Source of the DNA: an uncultured Pelagibacteraceae bacterium
Lineage (GTDB): Bacteria > Pseudomonadota > Alphaproteobacteria > Pelagibacterales > Pelagibacteraceae
DNA: 64,000 nt
Direction of reading: 5' to 3'
Assembly (NCBI GenBank): GCA_902547535.1
Contig: CACCOB010000003.1
Coordinates: 62,001 to 126,000 of the forward strand
Positions 1-8,860 of the stretch are shown one piece after another. Under the pieces are notes generated by a model. The model was not told the DNA's origin and searched no databases. It worked only from the letters and a program-made list of their open reading frames with translations. Numbering within the stretch: position 1 is the first letter of the stretch; every line of letters starts with the position of its first letter. The position numbers and the translations under genes are program-made.

Positions 1-235
1 AACATTCACCAATTGCAATTCCTGTATCTTCAGTTGTGTGGTGAAGATCTATATGCGTATCACCTTTAGCTTTAATATTCATATCCATAGAAGAGTGTTT
101 TGATAATTGCTCAAGCATGTGATCTAAAAATCCTATGCCTGTGTCAACTTTGTACTTACCCTTACCATCAATATTTAGATCAACACTGATGTTGGTCTCT
201 TTTGTTTTTCTACTAATTTTGGCTTTACGTTTCAT
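1..235 (-). CDS. hisB: imidazoleglycerol-phosphate dehydratase, N-terminal part (cut by window edge)
   Basis: HisB dehydrates imidazole-glycerol phosphate to imidazole-acetol phosphate in histidine synthesis. About 78 N-terminal residues are visible, read from the ATG at 233-235. They begin [16 protein letters not shown] and contain the family pattern [17 protein letters not shown] and the metal-binding [15 protein letters not shown], with the paired histidines that bind manganese. The rest of the gene lies beyond base 1. It is transcribed away from hslV, with which it shares a 91-base upstream gap. Identification rests on these two signature stretches and is secure; the completeness of the gene cannot be judged. 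Confidence 0.93.
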   Translation of the reverse strand, partial: MKRKAKISRKTKETNISVDLNIDGKGKYKVDTGIGFLDHMLEQLSKHSSMDMNIKAKGDTHIDLHHTTEDTGIAIGEC

Positions 236-291
236 AATCTGAAAAAGGTATATATCTATTATTCAATTATGGCAATAATTCTAGCCTTGGT

Positions 292-319
292 CTTGAACTA
301 TAAGATTTAATATCCATCT
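292..319 (+). promoter_or_regulatory. sigma-32-like heat-shock promoter of hslVU
   Basis: CTTGAA (292-297), a 15-base spacer and TCCATCT (313-319) match the enterobacterial RpoH pattern CTTGAA-N13-15-CCCATNT at 12 of 13 fixed positions. Only 7 bases separate it from the hslV ATG, so the transcript would start at or next to the start codon. The grpE promoter in this window has the same spacer and the same 7-base distance. HslVU is a classical heat-shock operon, which supports the call; the start point is inferred, not seen. Confidence 0.55.
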
Positions 320-326
320 ATATTCC

Positions 327-842
327 ATGACAACGATAGTATTAGTAAGAAAAAATAACGAAGTAGTAGTTGCTGGTGATGGCCAAGTTAGTATGGGAAA
401 TACAGTAATTAAGAAAACTGCAAACAAAGTTCGTAAGATTGAGAAAAGAAATGTGATCGCAGGATTTGCTGGTTCTACGGCAGATGCCTTAACATTATTT
501 GAAAGATTAGAGTCTAAGTTAGAAAAACATGCTGGAAATTTAGCAAGAGCAGCTGTTGAATTAGCTAAAGATTGGCGAACTGATAAATATTTAAGAAGAT
601 TAGAAGCATTAATGGCTGTTGGTGATAAGGAAAATAGTTTTATAATCTCAGGAACTGGTGATGTTTTAGAGCCTGAGGGGGACGTAATTGGAATAGGTTC
701 TGGTGGAAATTATGCATTAGCTTCAGCAAAAGTATTAATGGATACAGATCTATCAGCAGAGGAAGTTGCAAAAAAAGCAATTAAAGTTGCATCCGAAATA
801 TGTGTTTTTACAAATGATAATTTAAACATCGAGAAAATTTAA
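327..842 (+). CDS. hslV: ATP-dependent protease peptidase subunit HslV (ClpQ)
   Basis: HslV forms the dodecameric proteolytic core that, with the HslU ATPase, degrades misfolded and regulatory cytoplasmic proteins. The protein starts [10 protein letters not shown], so removal of Met exposes the N-terminal threonine nucleophile typical of this proteasome-like family; the [12 protein letters not shown] and GFAGSTADA stretches are also characteristic. At 171 residues it is close to the usual ~175. The ATG leaves no ribosome-binding site, because the candidate heat-shock promoter ends 7 bases upstream. hslU follows after a single base, so the two subunits are co-transcribed. Confidence 0.97.
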   Translation: MTTIVLVRKNNEVVVAGDGQVSMGNTVIKKTANKVRKIEKRNVIAGFAGSTADALTLFERLESKLEKHAGNLARAAVELAKDWRTDKYLRRLEALMAVGDKENSFIISGTGDVLEPEGDVIGIGSGGNYALASAKVLMDTDLSAEEVAKKAIKVASEICVFTNDNLNIEKI

Positions 843-843
843 T

Positions 844-2214
844 ATGGAAAAATCAAACGTTACAACCCTACCAAATGCTAAAGTAAAAAAAGAAAATAGT
901 AATATTCAGAATTCACTATCTCCAAGAGAAATAGTTTCTGAATTGGATAGATTTGTTGTTGGTCAAAACAATGCAAAAAGAGCTGTTGCAATTGCTTTGA
1001 GAAATAGATGGAGAAGACAAGCTTTGGAAGGCGATATGAAAGACGAAGTTCTTCCTAAAAATATTTTAATGATGGGGCCAACAGGAGTTGGTAAAACAGA
1101 AATATCAAGGAGATTATCAAAATTAGCTGAAGCACCATTTGTAAAAGTAGAAGCAACAAGATTTACCGAAGTTGGATATGTTGGAAGAGATGTAGAACAA
1201 ATTATTAGAGACCTTTTAGAAATTGCTATTGCAATGGAAAAAGTAAAAAAGAGAAAAGAAGTTCATGCTAAAGCACAAAAATTAGCTGAGGATAGAGTTC
1301 TTGATGCAATTGTAGGTAATAAAGCAAGTGTTGCAACACGCGAAAGTTTTAGAAAAAGATTAAGAGATGGTGACTTGGATGATAACGAAATTGAAATAGC
1401 TGTAACTGAGAGTGGTGGTGGAATGCCGTCGTTCGAAATTCCTGGTATGCCTGGTGCAAATGTTGGAATGATTAACATTTCAGACATGCTTGGTAAATCA
1501 ATGGGTCAAAAAGCTAAGAAGAAAAAAATGTCAGTAAAAGAATCTCATGAAATATTACTAAACGAAGAAGCTGATAAATTAATCGAACAAGATAAAATTA
1601 TAAAATCAGCAAAAAACACAACAGAAAATAACGGTATCGTATTTTTAGATGAGATAGATAAAATTTCAGCACGAACAGATAGAGTTGGAGGAGATGTGTC
1701 TAGAGAAGGTGTCCAAAGAGATCTACTTCCATTAATAGAGGGAACAACAGTAAGTACTAAATATGGTCCAATTAAAACAGACCATATATTATTTATAGCC
1801 TCAGGAGCTTTCCAATTAGCAAAACCATCAGATCTTTTGCCTGAGCTTCAAGGAAGATTGCCTATCAGAGTTGAGCTTGATGCTTTGAATAGTGAAGATT
1901 TTAAGCGAATTTTAAAAGAGCCAGACAATAGTTTGATTAAACAATACAAGGCTCTACTAAAAACAGAAAATGTTGATTTAGAATTTACTGAAGATGGAAT
2001 TGATACCATAGCAACAATTGCAAGTGAGGTTAACACAACTGTTGAAAACATAGGTGCTAGAAGGCTGCACACTATTATAGAAAGAGTTTTAGATGAAATT
2101 AGTTTTACAGCAACAGATAGAGCTGGCGAGAAGATCAGCATAGACTCAAATTATATTAAGAAAAATATTGGTGAACTTGTTAAGGACGCAGACCTGTCTA
2201 AGTTTATTTTGTAA
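844..2214 (+). CDS. hslU: ATP-dependent protease ATPase subunit HslU (ClpY)
   Basis: HslU is the AAA+ unfoldase hexamer that feeds substrates into HslV. The Walker A motif GPTGVGKT lies at about residues 78-85 and Walker B (IVFLDEID) around residue 270; between them is the extended I domain. The C-terminus ends DLSKFIL, the conserved tail that docks between HslV subunits and activates them. At 456 residues it is slightly longer than many homologues because of a polar N-terminal extension of about 20 residues before SPREIV. It follows hslV directly in one operon. Confidence 0.97.
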   Translation: MEKSNVTTLPNAKVKKENSNIQNSLSPREIVSELDRFVVGQNNAKRAVAIALRNRWRRQALEGDMKDEVLPKNILMMGPTGVGKTEISRRLSKLAEAPFVKVEATRFTEVGYVGRDVEQIIRDLLEIAIAMEKVKKRKEVHAKAQKLAEDRVLDAIVGNKASVATRESFRKRLRDGDLDDNEIEIAVTESGGGMPSFEIPGMPGANVGMINISDMLGKSMGQKAKKKKMSVKESHEILLNEEADKLIEQDKIIKSAKNTTENNGIVFLDEIDKISARTDRVGGDVSREGVQRDLLPLIEGTTVSTKYGPIKTDHILFIASGAFQLAKPSDLLPELQGRLPIRVELDALNSEDFKRILKEPDNSLIKQYKALLKTENVDLEFTEDGIDTIATIASEVNTTVENIGARRLHTIIERVLDEISFTATDRAGEKISIDSNYIKKNIGELVKDADLSKFIL

Positions 2215-2217
2215 ATA

Positions 2218-2634
2218 TTATTTTTTTTTTCTTAAAAAAATATCAAAATTTCCAATAGATGGGTTTTCAACAGCCTCAAAATCAATACTTATAATTTTTT
2301 TCATTAAATGATCACTACCTTTAATAAAATTAGGTACTGAGTGTTTTAATATACTCAAATTGCTAGATTGATATGGGTCATTTAAATTTTTAGATCTAAG
2401 ACCCTTTCCAGTAATGACACTAATTTTATTAACTCCATTTGTATAACATTCATCAATGTAAGAAGTCATCTTTTGATTTGCTTCCTCTAAGGAATAACCG
2501 TGCAAATCAATAGATCTTTCAATATATCTTTTAGGTGCTGAAGAAATTTTTTGATCTTTATTTTCTAATTTATCAGTACTATTTAAAAAATTTTCCCAAT
2601 CTTTTTTATCTTTGTCTGATATTTTTTTAATCAA
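2218..2634 (-). CDS. Smr-domain protein
   Basis: A small (138-residue) protein with a single Smr domain, the module found at the end of MutS2 and in free-standing putative nucleases. The domain covers about residues 40-135 and shows the IDLHGYSLEEA motif (LDLHG type) and the glycine loop VITGKGLRS. The reading frame opens with TTG directly after the stop codon of the upstream Tim44-like gene (TAGTTG), with no ATG available before the domain, so TTG is the likely start and translation is probably coupled. Alphaproteobacteria often have the same pair near secB and hslVU. Nuclease activity of this member is not established. Confidence 0.85.
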   Translation of the reverse strand: MIKKISDKDKKDWENFLNSTDKLENKDQKISSAPKRYIERSIDLHGYSLEEANQKMTSYIDECYTNGVNKISVITGKGLRSKNLNDPYQSSNLSILKHSVPNFIKGSDHLMKKIISIDFEAVENPSIGNFDIFLRKKK

Positions 2635-3225
2635 CTAAGCCTGGGTATCTACTATTAGCCAATTAGGATTTTTTGATGTGCTATCTTTTGTAAACTTCCA
2701 AGTATCAAGCACTTTTTTTACTTTTTGAGCATCACCGGAAATGACTTTATTATCTTTATCTTTGATGCAAGAAATAATTTCACTGACAAATTCAACACTT
2801 ACTTCAAGCATATTTTTATTTTGATTGTGCTCTTTTATTTCTGCAGAGTTAATACCTATAAATGTTGTTTCAGAAGTTACATTTCTTGCTTTTTTATCTT
2901 TGATAGCTTCATCAAATTGATCATAGACATTTTTTGCTAATAGATTTTTTATTGATTTTAGATCTCCTTTAGAGAAACTAGTAATAATACTTTCATAAGC
3001 TATTTTAGCACCATTTAAGAAGTCTTTCTTTGCTGCATCGTCAAATGTATCAGCATTTAAAACGGGTGAGGCTTTAGTTTCTGAAACTTCTTCATGAGGG
3101 AAACTTGAATTAATATTTTCCTCAAATCCAGTTTTTTTTCCCAGAATGCCTCTTAATCTAAGGAAAATAAATCCAGCAATCATTGCTAATAGTATTATAT
3201 CGATGTACTCGAAGCTATAACTCAT
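2635..3225 (-). CDS. Tim44/TimA-like inner-membrane protein
   Basis: This 196-residue protein has one N-terminal membrane segment (about residues 8-24) followed by a charged linker and a Tim44-like domain (about 65-196) ending in WLIVDTQA. The family is related to the mitochondrial import motor anchor Tim44; in bacteria its role is unclear, probably in inner-membrane protein biogenesis. The Smr gene follows without a gap. In many alphaproteobacteria a lytic transglycosylase gene (mltA) stands between this gene and the Smr gene; here it is absent. The fxsA-secB pair diverges from it across 58 bases. Confidence 0.85.
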   Translation of the reverse strand: MSYSFEYIDIILLAMIAGFIFLRLRGILGKKTGFEENINSSFPHEEVSETKASPVLNADTFDDAAKKDFLNGAKIAYESIITSFSKGDLKSIKNLLAKNVYDQFDEAIKDKKARNVTSETTFIGINSAEIKEHNQNKNMLEVSVEFVSEIISCIKDKDNKVISGDAQKVKKVLDTWKFTKDSTSKNPNWLIVDTQA

Positions 3226-3283
3226 ATATTAATAATATTTACTATGTTGATTAATTTCAACCTGCAATTTACATTATAGACAA

Positions 3284-3712
3284 ATGAACACAGCAATAAT
3301 TCTCATTTTAGGCATACCTCTAATCGAAATCTACTTATTTATAAAAATTGGATCTCAAATAGGGGCATTAAACACTGTTTTACTAATTATTGTGACAGCA
3401 ATTGTTGGTGTATGGTACGCTAAATATGAGGGATTTAATACATTACGATCTGGTATATCCCAATTAGTCAAAAATGAGCTTCCTTTTTATGAAATTATAT
3501 CTGGAGCAGCGATAGCCTTTGCAGCTTTATTGTTAATACTACCAGGATTTGCAACAGACTTATTGGGTATTGTATTGATTTTGCCTATAACAAGAAAAAT
3601 AATTCTTAGTAAATATTCCAAAAATTATGCTTCAAAGACTAGAAGAAACCATAAAGAAAAAAATTACATTGAAGGGGAATTTGAAGATATAGAAGATAAT
3701 GATGGAAAATAA
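3284..3712 (+). CDS. fxsA: FxsA family membrane protein
   Basis: FxsA is a small cytoplasmic-membrane protein first seen in E. coli as a suppressor of F-plasmid exclusion of phage T7; its normal role is unknown. The 142-residue sequence begins with a hydrophobic helix (about residues 3-20) containing GIPLIEIYLFIKIGSQIG, the family signature, followed by two or three more hydrophobic segments, including LPGFATDLLGIVLILP. The tail is highly charged. It overlaps the start of secB by 14 bases, a linkage common in alphaproteobacteria. Confidence 0.9.
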   Translation: MNTAIILILGIPLIEIYLFIKIGSQIGALNTVLLIIVTAIVGVWYAKYEGFNTLRSGISQLVKNELPFYEIISGAAIAFAALLLILPGFATDLLGIVLILPITRKIILSKYSKNYASKTRRNHKEKNYIEGEFEDIEDNDGK

Positions 3713-4124
3713 ATATAAAATAATTGTTAGTTATATACAGGATTTATCGGTTGAAATACCTAGTCCAGAAAGTCTAATAACGATAAGGAATACGATACCA
3801 GAATATCAAATGAAAGTTAATATAGCTTCAAAACCTTTAAAGAGAAAAATGATAGAAGTCCAAACAACATTGACTTATGAGAATCCTAATAAAAAAAAAA
3901 TAAATGGTTTTTTTCAAATTAAATACGCAACTGCTATAGATATTTTAGATTTGAAAATTAAAAAAGATGAGTTGGAAAAAATTGTGTTATGCGATTTACA
4001 AACAAAAATTTATCCTGAATTAGAGCAAAAGTTTTTGACTATTCTTAAAAATTCAGGCCTGCCAGATTTAAAGTTTGGAAAAAAAATTGATTTTGAAGAA
4101 TTATATAAAGCTAGATTAAACTAG
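3699..4124 (+). CDS. secB: protein-export chaperone SecB
   Basis: SecB is the tetrameric cytoplasmic chaperone that holds preproteins unfolded and passes them to SecA. The sequence is divergent, but it has the YIQDLSVEIPSP stretch of SecB near residues 12-23 and the pattern of alternating strands expected over 141 residues. Two adjacent ATG codons (3699 and 3702) could both start it. The gene begins inside the end of fxsA. The acidic C-terminal SecA-binding tail seen in many SecBs is lacking; this protein ends at YKARLN. The dnaQ gene ends on the other strand, overlapping by 4 bases. Confidence 0.88.
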   Translation: MMENKYKIIVSYIQDLSVEIPSPESLITIRNTIPEYQMKVNIASKPLKRKMIEVQTTLTYENPNKKKINGFFQIKYATAIDILDLKIKKDELEKIVLCDLQTKIYPELEQKFLTILKNSGLPDLKFGKKIDFEELYKARLN

Positions 4125-4786
4125 AAATTATTTTTTTTTAGATTTTTTTGAATGTATTCTTTATGATCAGATAGCTCTTGTTCAGTTGGTTTAATAACTT
4201 TTTTATAATATTCTACTCCACCTTGGGACAAAGAAATATTATTTTCACTATTTTCAACTAGATTTAGAGTAGGTTCTTTTTGATCAATTAAATTTATGTA
4301 AACTTTTGCAAGTAAATCACAATCAATCAGGGCAGTATGTTTTTCTCTCCTTGAATTATCAATTCTAAACCTTTTGCATAGTGCATCTAAGCTTATTCCT
4401 GATCCTGGAAATTTATTTCGCGCTAATTCTAAAGTATCAATAACATTTGCATTACTTATCTTTGGCTTTCCAATTAAAGTTAATTCATTATTTAAATGAC
4501 CAATATCAAATTCAGCATTATGTATAATAATTTTTTTATCCTTAATAAAATCTATAAAATCATCTGCTATATCAGCAAATTTTTGTTTGGTTGCTAAAAA
4601 TTCATCAGAATAACCGTGCACTTCAAATGCTTTCTCTGATACTTTTCTTTCAGGGTTTAAATAAAAATGGAATATATTTTTTGTTGGTATTAAATTATCT
4701 AACTCTATACAACCAATTTCTACAATTCTATGACCATCTCTAACTGATAAGCCTGTTGTCTCAGTATCTAGAACTATTTCTTTCAT
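4121..4786 (-). CDS. dnaQ: DNA polymerase III epsilon subunit (3'-5' proofreading exonuclease)
   Basis: Epsilon removes misincorporated nucleotides during chromosomal replication. The DEDDh exonuclease motifs are complete: ExoI DTETTGL (about residues 7-13), ExoII HNAEFDIGHLN (about 93-103) and ExoIII HTALIDCDLLA with the catalytic His and Asp. Past the nuclease domain is a short variable tail that would bind the alpha subunit; at 221 residues it is a little shorter than the E. coli protein (243). Its ATG lies inside the last 26 bases of coaE, so the two are translationally coupled. dnaQ-coaE-aroE-maf is a standard origin-proximal cluster of alphaproteobacteria. Confidence 0.96.
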   Translation of the reverse strand: MKEIVLDTETTGLSVRDGHRIVEIGCIELDNLIPTKNIFHFYLNPERKVSEKAFEVHGYSDEFLATKQKFADIADDFIDFIKDKKIIIHNAEFDIGHLNNELTLIGKPKISNANVIDTLELARNKFPGSGISLDALCKRFRIDNSRREKHTALIDCDLLAKVYINLIDQKEPTLNLVENSENNISLSQGGVEYYKKVIKPTEQELSDHKEYIQKNLKKNNF

Positions 4787-5354
4787 TTAAAATTTTTTTT
4801 TTAATTAGTTTAACTTTTTTTTTCATCACATTTACTGAAAAATTATTATTAATGACATAGTCAGCTAATTTTTCTTTTTTAGATAGAATAACCTGGTTTT
4901 CTTTAAGATTTTTTATCAATTTTTCATTAAAATTCCGCCTCTTTTTTAATCTGTTTAAGACTTTAGATTTTTTTGATTTAACAAAAATAATTATATCTTT
5001 TTTTTTATTGAGTTTATTTTCTATTAATAAAGGTATATCAAAAATAATAACTTCACTCTTCTTATTCCTTATTATAAATTTTTTCATATTTTTTCTAACC
5101 AAAGGGTGAACAACAGAAGATATAATTTTTAGATTTTTCTTATTTGAGCTAATGGATGATATGAGCTCCTTTTTTTTAATAGGAAATGTTTTTATAAATT
5201 TTGGTAGTTTTTTTTTTAATTTATCAAAACAATCTCTATTTTTTTTATAAATATATTTTACCTCATTATCTGCATTAAATACTGGATATCCAAAAAGTCT
5301 TGAAATAAAAGATTTTCCTGAGCCTATACCACCAATTATCCCAACTCTAATCAT
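4761..5354 (-). CDS. coaE: dephospho-CoA kinase
   Basis: CoaE phosphorylates the 3'-hydroxyl of dephospho-CoA, the last step of coenzyme A synthesis. A P-loop GGIGSGKSF is at residues 8-16, and FDIPLLIENKLNKK corresponds to the conserved DVPLLFE substrate region. The protein is extraordinarily lysine-rich, with long poly-lysine/isoleucine stretches after residue 100, which reflects the AT bias. Its 197 residues are typical. It lies between aroE (24 bases upstream) and dnaQ (overlapping). Confidence 0.94.
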   Translation of the reverse strand: MIRVGIIGGIGSGKSFISRLFGYPVFNADNEVKYIYKKNRDCFDKLKKKLPKFIKTFPIKKKELISSISSNKKNLKIISSVVHPLVRKNMKKFIIRNKKSEVIIFDIPLLIENKLNKKKDIIIFVKSKKSKVLNRLKKRRNFNEKLIKNLKENQVILSKKEKLADYVINNNFSVNVMKKKVKLIKKKILNERNSSRY

Positions 5355-5377
5355 GTTTAATTTTAAATCTCATATTT

Positions 5378-6172
5378 TCATTTTTTTAGAAATTCAATTA
5401 ATTCTTTGTTAATTTCTGGTTCAACATTATGCCAAATATTAAAGGCTTGCTGGCCTTGAAATAAGAACATATTTAAACCATTTTCAATTACATTACCTTT
5501 TGCATTGCCTGCCTCAGAGAATTCTGTTTGAAATGGAGAGTATATAACATCATAAAAAAGTTTGTTATTACTAATCTGTGAGAAGTCTAAACCAAACTTA
5601 TCATCTTTGTTCAAACCTAAAGTAGTTGCATTAATTATCATATCAAAATCAGGTAAATCACCCCAGTCTATAATATTAATCTCTTTAAAAAACTTCTTTA
5701 AATTATTAGCTTTTTCTTTAGTTCTATTACTCAAAAGTATTTTTGATGCTTTCATCCTTAACAGCGAAAAAATAATTGATGGTACAACACCACCAGCACC
5801 TAATATCAGAACTGTTTTGTCACTAACATCATAATTCAATTTTCTTATACTTAATTCAAACCCATTAATATCAGTGTTATCTCCAATTAAATGACCTTTA
5901 TTTAACGATATAGTATTTACAGATTGTGTCCTTAATGCATTACTACTTAAAATATCTAGGTGAGGTATTATTGATTTTTTAAAAGGGACAGTAACATTTA
6001 AACCCTCCAAATCTCCATTTTTGATAGATTTACATAGTTCAGACAAATCATTGTCATAAGTTTCCAATTTTCCGTAAATTGCATCTAAATTATTTTTTTT
6101 TATCCAATAATTATGTAACTTTGGGGATAAAGAATGTTCAATTGGATTGCCTATTACTAAAAATTTTTTCAT
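5378..6172 (-). CDS. aroE: shikimate dehydrogenase
   Basis: AroE reduces 3-dehydroshikimate to shikimate with NADPH in aromatic amino-acid synthesis. The substrate loop NPIEHSLSPKLHN (residues 9-21), the catalytic lysine in NVTVPFKKS, the NTDINGF motif and the nucleotide-binding GAGGVVPS are all in place. At 264 residues it has the normal size. The start overlaps the stop of maf by 4 bases (ATGA type), so it is part of the leftward maf-aroE-coaE-dnaQ operon. Confidence 0.96.
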   Translation of the reverse strand: MKKFLVIGNPIEHSLSPKLHNYWIKKNNLDAIYGKLETYDNDLSELCKSIKNGDLEGLNVTVPFKKSIIPHLDILSSNALRTQSVNTISLNKGHLIGDNTDINGFELSIRKLNYDVSDKTVLILGAGGVVPSIIFSLLRMKASKILLSNRTKEKANNLKKFFKEINIIDWGDLPDFDMIINATTLGLNKDDKFGLDFSQISNNKLFYDVIYSPFQTEFSEAGNAKGNVIENGLNMFLFQGQQAFNIWHNVEPEINKELIEFLKK

Positions 6173-6753
6173 TTTTGCAGTTCCAAATATTCCTTAATTT
6201 TTTTAATAGGTAAGCCCATTATTGTATCTTCATCACCATCAATATTTGAAAATAAAGCTCTTCCTTCTCCTTCAATTTGATAGACATTATAAGCATACAA
6301 AGCTTCATCGCTTATTTTATTTAAATAAGTAATTAATTCATTTTCAGAAAAGTGCTTCATGGTTAAGTAAGCTTTATCAGTATAGTTCCAAACCATAGAT
6401 CCATTTTTAGATATACAAACCGAACTGATCAAAGAGTGTTTTTTTCCATTTAGTTTCTTCAAAATACTTAAAGCCTCTTCCCTACTTTCTGGTTTTGATA
6501 TTAACTCACCAGTCAGATCAATGACGCTATCTGCTCCTAAAACTAAAGTATTATTAACTTTTTGACTTACTTTATTTGCTTTCAATTCTGCAAGATTTTT
6601 GGAAATAATTTCAGGCGAAACTCCCTCTTTCAACAGACTTTCTTTTATTGGATCTTCATCCACATTCGATACTTCAACATTGCATGGGATATTGTTATTA
6701 TCCAATATTTCTTTTCTAACCTTGCTTTTTGATGCTAAAATAATATTAAGCAT
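6169..6753 (-). CDS. maf: Maf-like nucleoside triphosphate pyrophosphatase
   Basis: Maf proteins hydrolyse nucleoside triphosphates (dTTP/UTP or modified CTP, depending on subgroup) to monophosphates as house-cleaning enzymes. The N-terminal LASKSKVRKEIL phosphate loop and the catalytic-base motif LGADSVI near residue 73 are clear; the end KIKEYLEL fits the family. The substrate subgroup cannot be told from these motifs. It overlaps the upstream ppsR by 8 bases and the downstream aroE by 4. Confidence 0.93.
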   Translation of the reverse strand: MLNIILASKSKVRKEILDNNNIPCNVEVSNVDEDPIKESLLKEGVSPEIISKNLAELKANKVSQKVNNTLVLGADSVIDLTGELISKPESREEALSILKKLNGKKHSLISSVCISKNGSMVWNYTDKAYLTMKHFSENELITYLNKISDEALYAYNVYQIEGEGRALFSNIDGDEDTIMGLPIKKIKEYLELQK

Positions 6754-7573
6754 TATTCTTATTTTTTATTTCATAAATTTTAATTATAGATGCAGCTGTT
6801 TCTTCAACAGACTTTCTTGTTACATCTATAGTTGGCCAATTATTTTCCTTAAATATTTTTCTGCTGTTGTTTAATTCATCTCTAATTTTATCAATATTTA
6901 CATACTCACTATTCTGATCTTCCTTCAAGGAGTTTAGTCTATTTTTTCTTAAATCATATAATCTTTCAGCTTCAGTAACCAATCCAACTACACATGGTGT
7001 AAAATTTTTCTCAGTCACTTTGTTTGGTATAGAGTTTTTATTTACCAGCGGTATATTTGAGGTTTTAAATCCTCTATTAGCCAAATATATTGATGTTGGG
7101 GTTTTACTGGTTCTACTTACACCTAAAAGAATAATATCTGATTTTTCTATATCATCTGTTTGATTACCGTCGTCATGGTTCATTGTAAACTGAATTGCTT
7201 CAATCCTATCATAATACTCCTCATTTAAAATATGTTGACCACTTGGCTGATGGGAAGCTTTCTGATTAAGAACTTTTGAAAAATTTAATATCAAATCTCC
7301 AAGAACACCAAAACAAGGTATTTCTCTTTCATAAGCCTTTTCAGTAAGATATTTTGCTAATTTGCTATTAACAATAGTATATAATATTATTGAATTTTTT
7401 TCCTTTTTCGCTTGTTTCAAGATACTTAAGGTTTGACTTTCTGTTCTTGTGAAAGAAAAATGATTTGTTTCATATTCAAAATTAGGAAACTGTGCTTTAA
7501 GCGCTAAGAAAATTCTATCTAATGTTTCACCAGTTGAGTCTGAAATAAGATAAATTTGATACAAGTTTTTCAT
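6746..7573 (-). CDS. ppsR: pyruvate, phosphate dikinase / PEP synthase regulatory protein (DUF299)
   Basis: Members of this family are bifunctional ADP-dependent kinases and Pi-dependent phosphorylases that switch pyruvate phosphate dikinase or PEP synthase off and on. Diagnostic stretches are YLISDSTGETLDRI at the N-terminus, HQPSGQHILNEEYYDRIEAI near residue 105, and the P-loop-like GVSRTSKTPTSIYLANRGF. At 275 residues it is full length. In Caulobacter and relatives the homologous gene is the first one to the left of the replication origin. Which dikinase it controls is not visible here. Confidence 0.92.
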   Translation of the reverse strand: MKNLYQIYLISDSTGETLDRIFLALKAQFPNFEYETNHFSFTRTESQTLSILKQAKKEKNSIILYTIVNSKLAKYLTEKAYEREIPCFGVLGDLILNFSKVLNQKASHQPSGQHILNEEYYDRIEAIQFTMNHDDGNQTDDIEKSDIILLGVSRTSKTPTSIYLANRGFKTSNIPLVNKNSIPNKVTEKNFTPCVVGLVTEAERLYDLRKNRLNSLKEDQNSEYVNIDKIRDELNNSRKIFKENNWPTIDVTRKSVEETAASIIKIYEIKNKNNA

Positions 7574-7858
7574 GTATAAAATGTTTATAAACTATTAGTA
7601 AAATAAGAAAAATGGAGATTTAGTAATTAGAACTGTTAAAGGTTGTTTTTTTTTACATATAGTTAAGATAGTTATAAATTGTGATTAATTTTATACATAA
7701 TAGTCTAAAATTCAGAGAAATCTAAGATTAAGCATAAAATACCTAATTAATTAAAGATTTTGACTGTTAATAAAGAGTTAATTAAGTGTGGTAATTGACT
7801 AATTTACGTTATTCACATTACATAATACTAATAAAGTAAATAATATATATCTATTTTT
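7574..7858. other. oriC: probable chromosomal replication origin (oriC) between ppsR and hemE
   Basis: This is the largest gene-free gap in the window (285 bases), very AT-rich, and genes on each side point away from it. In Caulobacter the origin lies at exactly this junction, next to hemE with ppsR-maf-aroE-coaE-dnaQ on the other side. Candidate DnaA boxes are TTATTCACA at 7809-7817 (8 of 9 to TTATCCACA) and weaker 7-of-9 matches at 7582-7590, 7680-7688, 7691-7699 and 7765-7773. A TTAA-N7-TTAA pair of the CtrA-site type is at 7767-7781, but such matches are frequent in AT-rich DNA. The promoters of ppsR and hemE must also lie here. Synteny is the main support; the boxes alone would not prove it. 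Confidence 0.65.
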
Positions 7859-8860
7859 ATGAGACCTATAACTAATTGTATTAAGAACAAAGATACAAAA
7901 TCTAATCCTATATGGTTGATGAGACAGGCAGGGAGGTATTTGCCAGAGTTTAAGGAAATAAGGAAAAAAAACCAGGATTTTATAAAACTTTGTCTAAATA
8001 GTGATTTAGCATCTGAAATTACTTTACAACCTATTAGAAGATTCGGATTTGATGGAGCTGTAATATTTTCAGATATTTTAATGCTACCATATGGACTTGG
8101 TCAAAAAGTGCAATTTGAAAAAAATTTTGGACCTAAATTAGGAGAAATAAACTTAGAAAAGATAAAAAATGTCGACGAAATAAGTTTTACAGAAAAAGTT
8201 TATAAAGTTTACAAAGCAATCTCGAAAACGTCTAAAGACCCTTTAATGAAGAATAGAGATATGATTGGATTTGTTGGAGCTCCGTGGACTATCTTAGTTT
8301 ATATGATTAATCAGTCCTCTCCCAAAAAAGGTTTATCAAGTGATTTTTTTAAAGATGATTTTTTAATTAATAGATTGCTAGGAATAATAGAGAAATTTTT
8401 AAAACTGCATATAAAAAATCAAGTTGAGGCCGGAGCCCAAGTTATTCAAATCTTTGATAGTTGGGCTGGATTATTAGAAGATAAAATTCCAGAGTACATA
8501 TACATACCTACTCTTAATGTCGTTGAATATGTAAAAAAATTAGGTGTTCCTGTTATTTGTTTTCCTAGAGGTATTAAAGATTATAAAAATTTTTGTGAAA
8601 TTGTTAAACCTGACGCGGTAAATATAGATTACGATGTTGACCCAAAGAAAATAGTCAATGAAATCAAAATACCAATACAAGGAGGTCTTGACCCAAAAAT
8701 ATTATTAACTGATAAAAAATCTCTTAAAATAGAAGTTGAAAAATATCTTGATGTTTTTAAAGACCACCCATACATTTTTAATTTAGGTCACGGTATACTC
8801 CCTGAGACTAAAATTGAAATGGTTGAAGAACTAATTAAGATTGTAAGAGATTTTAAATGA
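7859..8860 (+). CDS. hemE: uroporphyrinogen decarboxylase
   Basis: HemE decarboxylates the four acetate side chains of uroporphyrinogen III to give coproporphyrinogen III. The N-terminal signature MRQAGRYLPEF (about residues 21-31), the DILMLPYGLG region with the catalytic aspartate, and the C-terminal GGLDPKILL and LGHGILPET motifs are all present over 333 residues. It is the first gene to the right of the probable origin and heads a heme operon; hemH begins inside its stop codon (ATGA, 4-base overlap). Confidence 0.97.
   Translation: MRPITNCIKNKDTKSNPIWLMRQAGRYLPEFKEIRKKNQDFIKLCLNSDLASEITLQPIRRFGFDGAVIFSDILMLPYGLGQKVQFEKNFGPKLGEINLEKIKNVDEISFTEKVYKVYKAISKTSKDPLMKNRDMIGFVGAPWTILVYMINQSSPKKGLSSDFFKDDFLINRLLGIIEKFLKLHIKNQVEAGAQVIQIFDSWAGLLEDKIPEYIYIPTLNVVEYVKKLGVPVICFPRGIKDYKNFCEIVKPDAVNIDYDVDPKKIVNEIKIPIQGGLDPKILLTDKKSLKIEVEKYLDVFKDHPYIFNLGHGILPETKIEMVEELIKIVRDFK

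Noticed and set aside
1263-1487. Open frame opposite hslU
   Set aside because: It is antisense to a fully conserved gene and encodes a low-complexity serine/leucine-rich translation with no recognisable feature.
7741-7800. CtrA control of the origin
   Set aside because: One TTAA-N7-TTAA element is present, but TTAA is very common in DNA of this composition and presence of CtrA in this lineage is doubtful; kept only as a note in the oriC entry.
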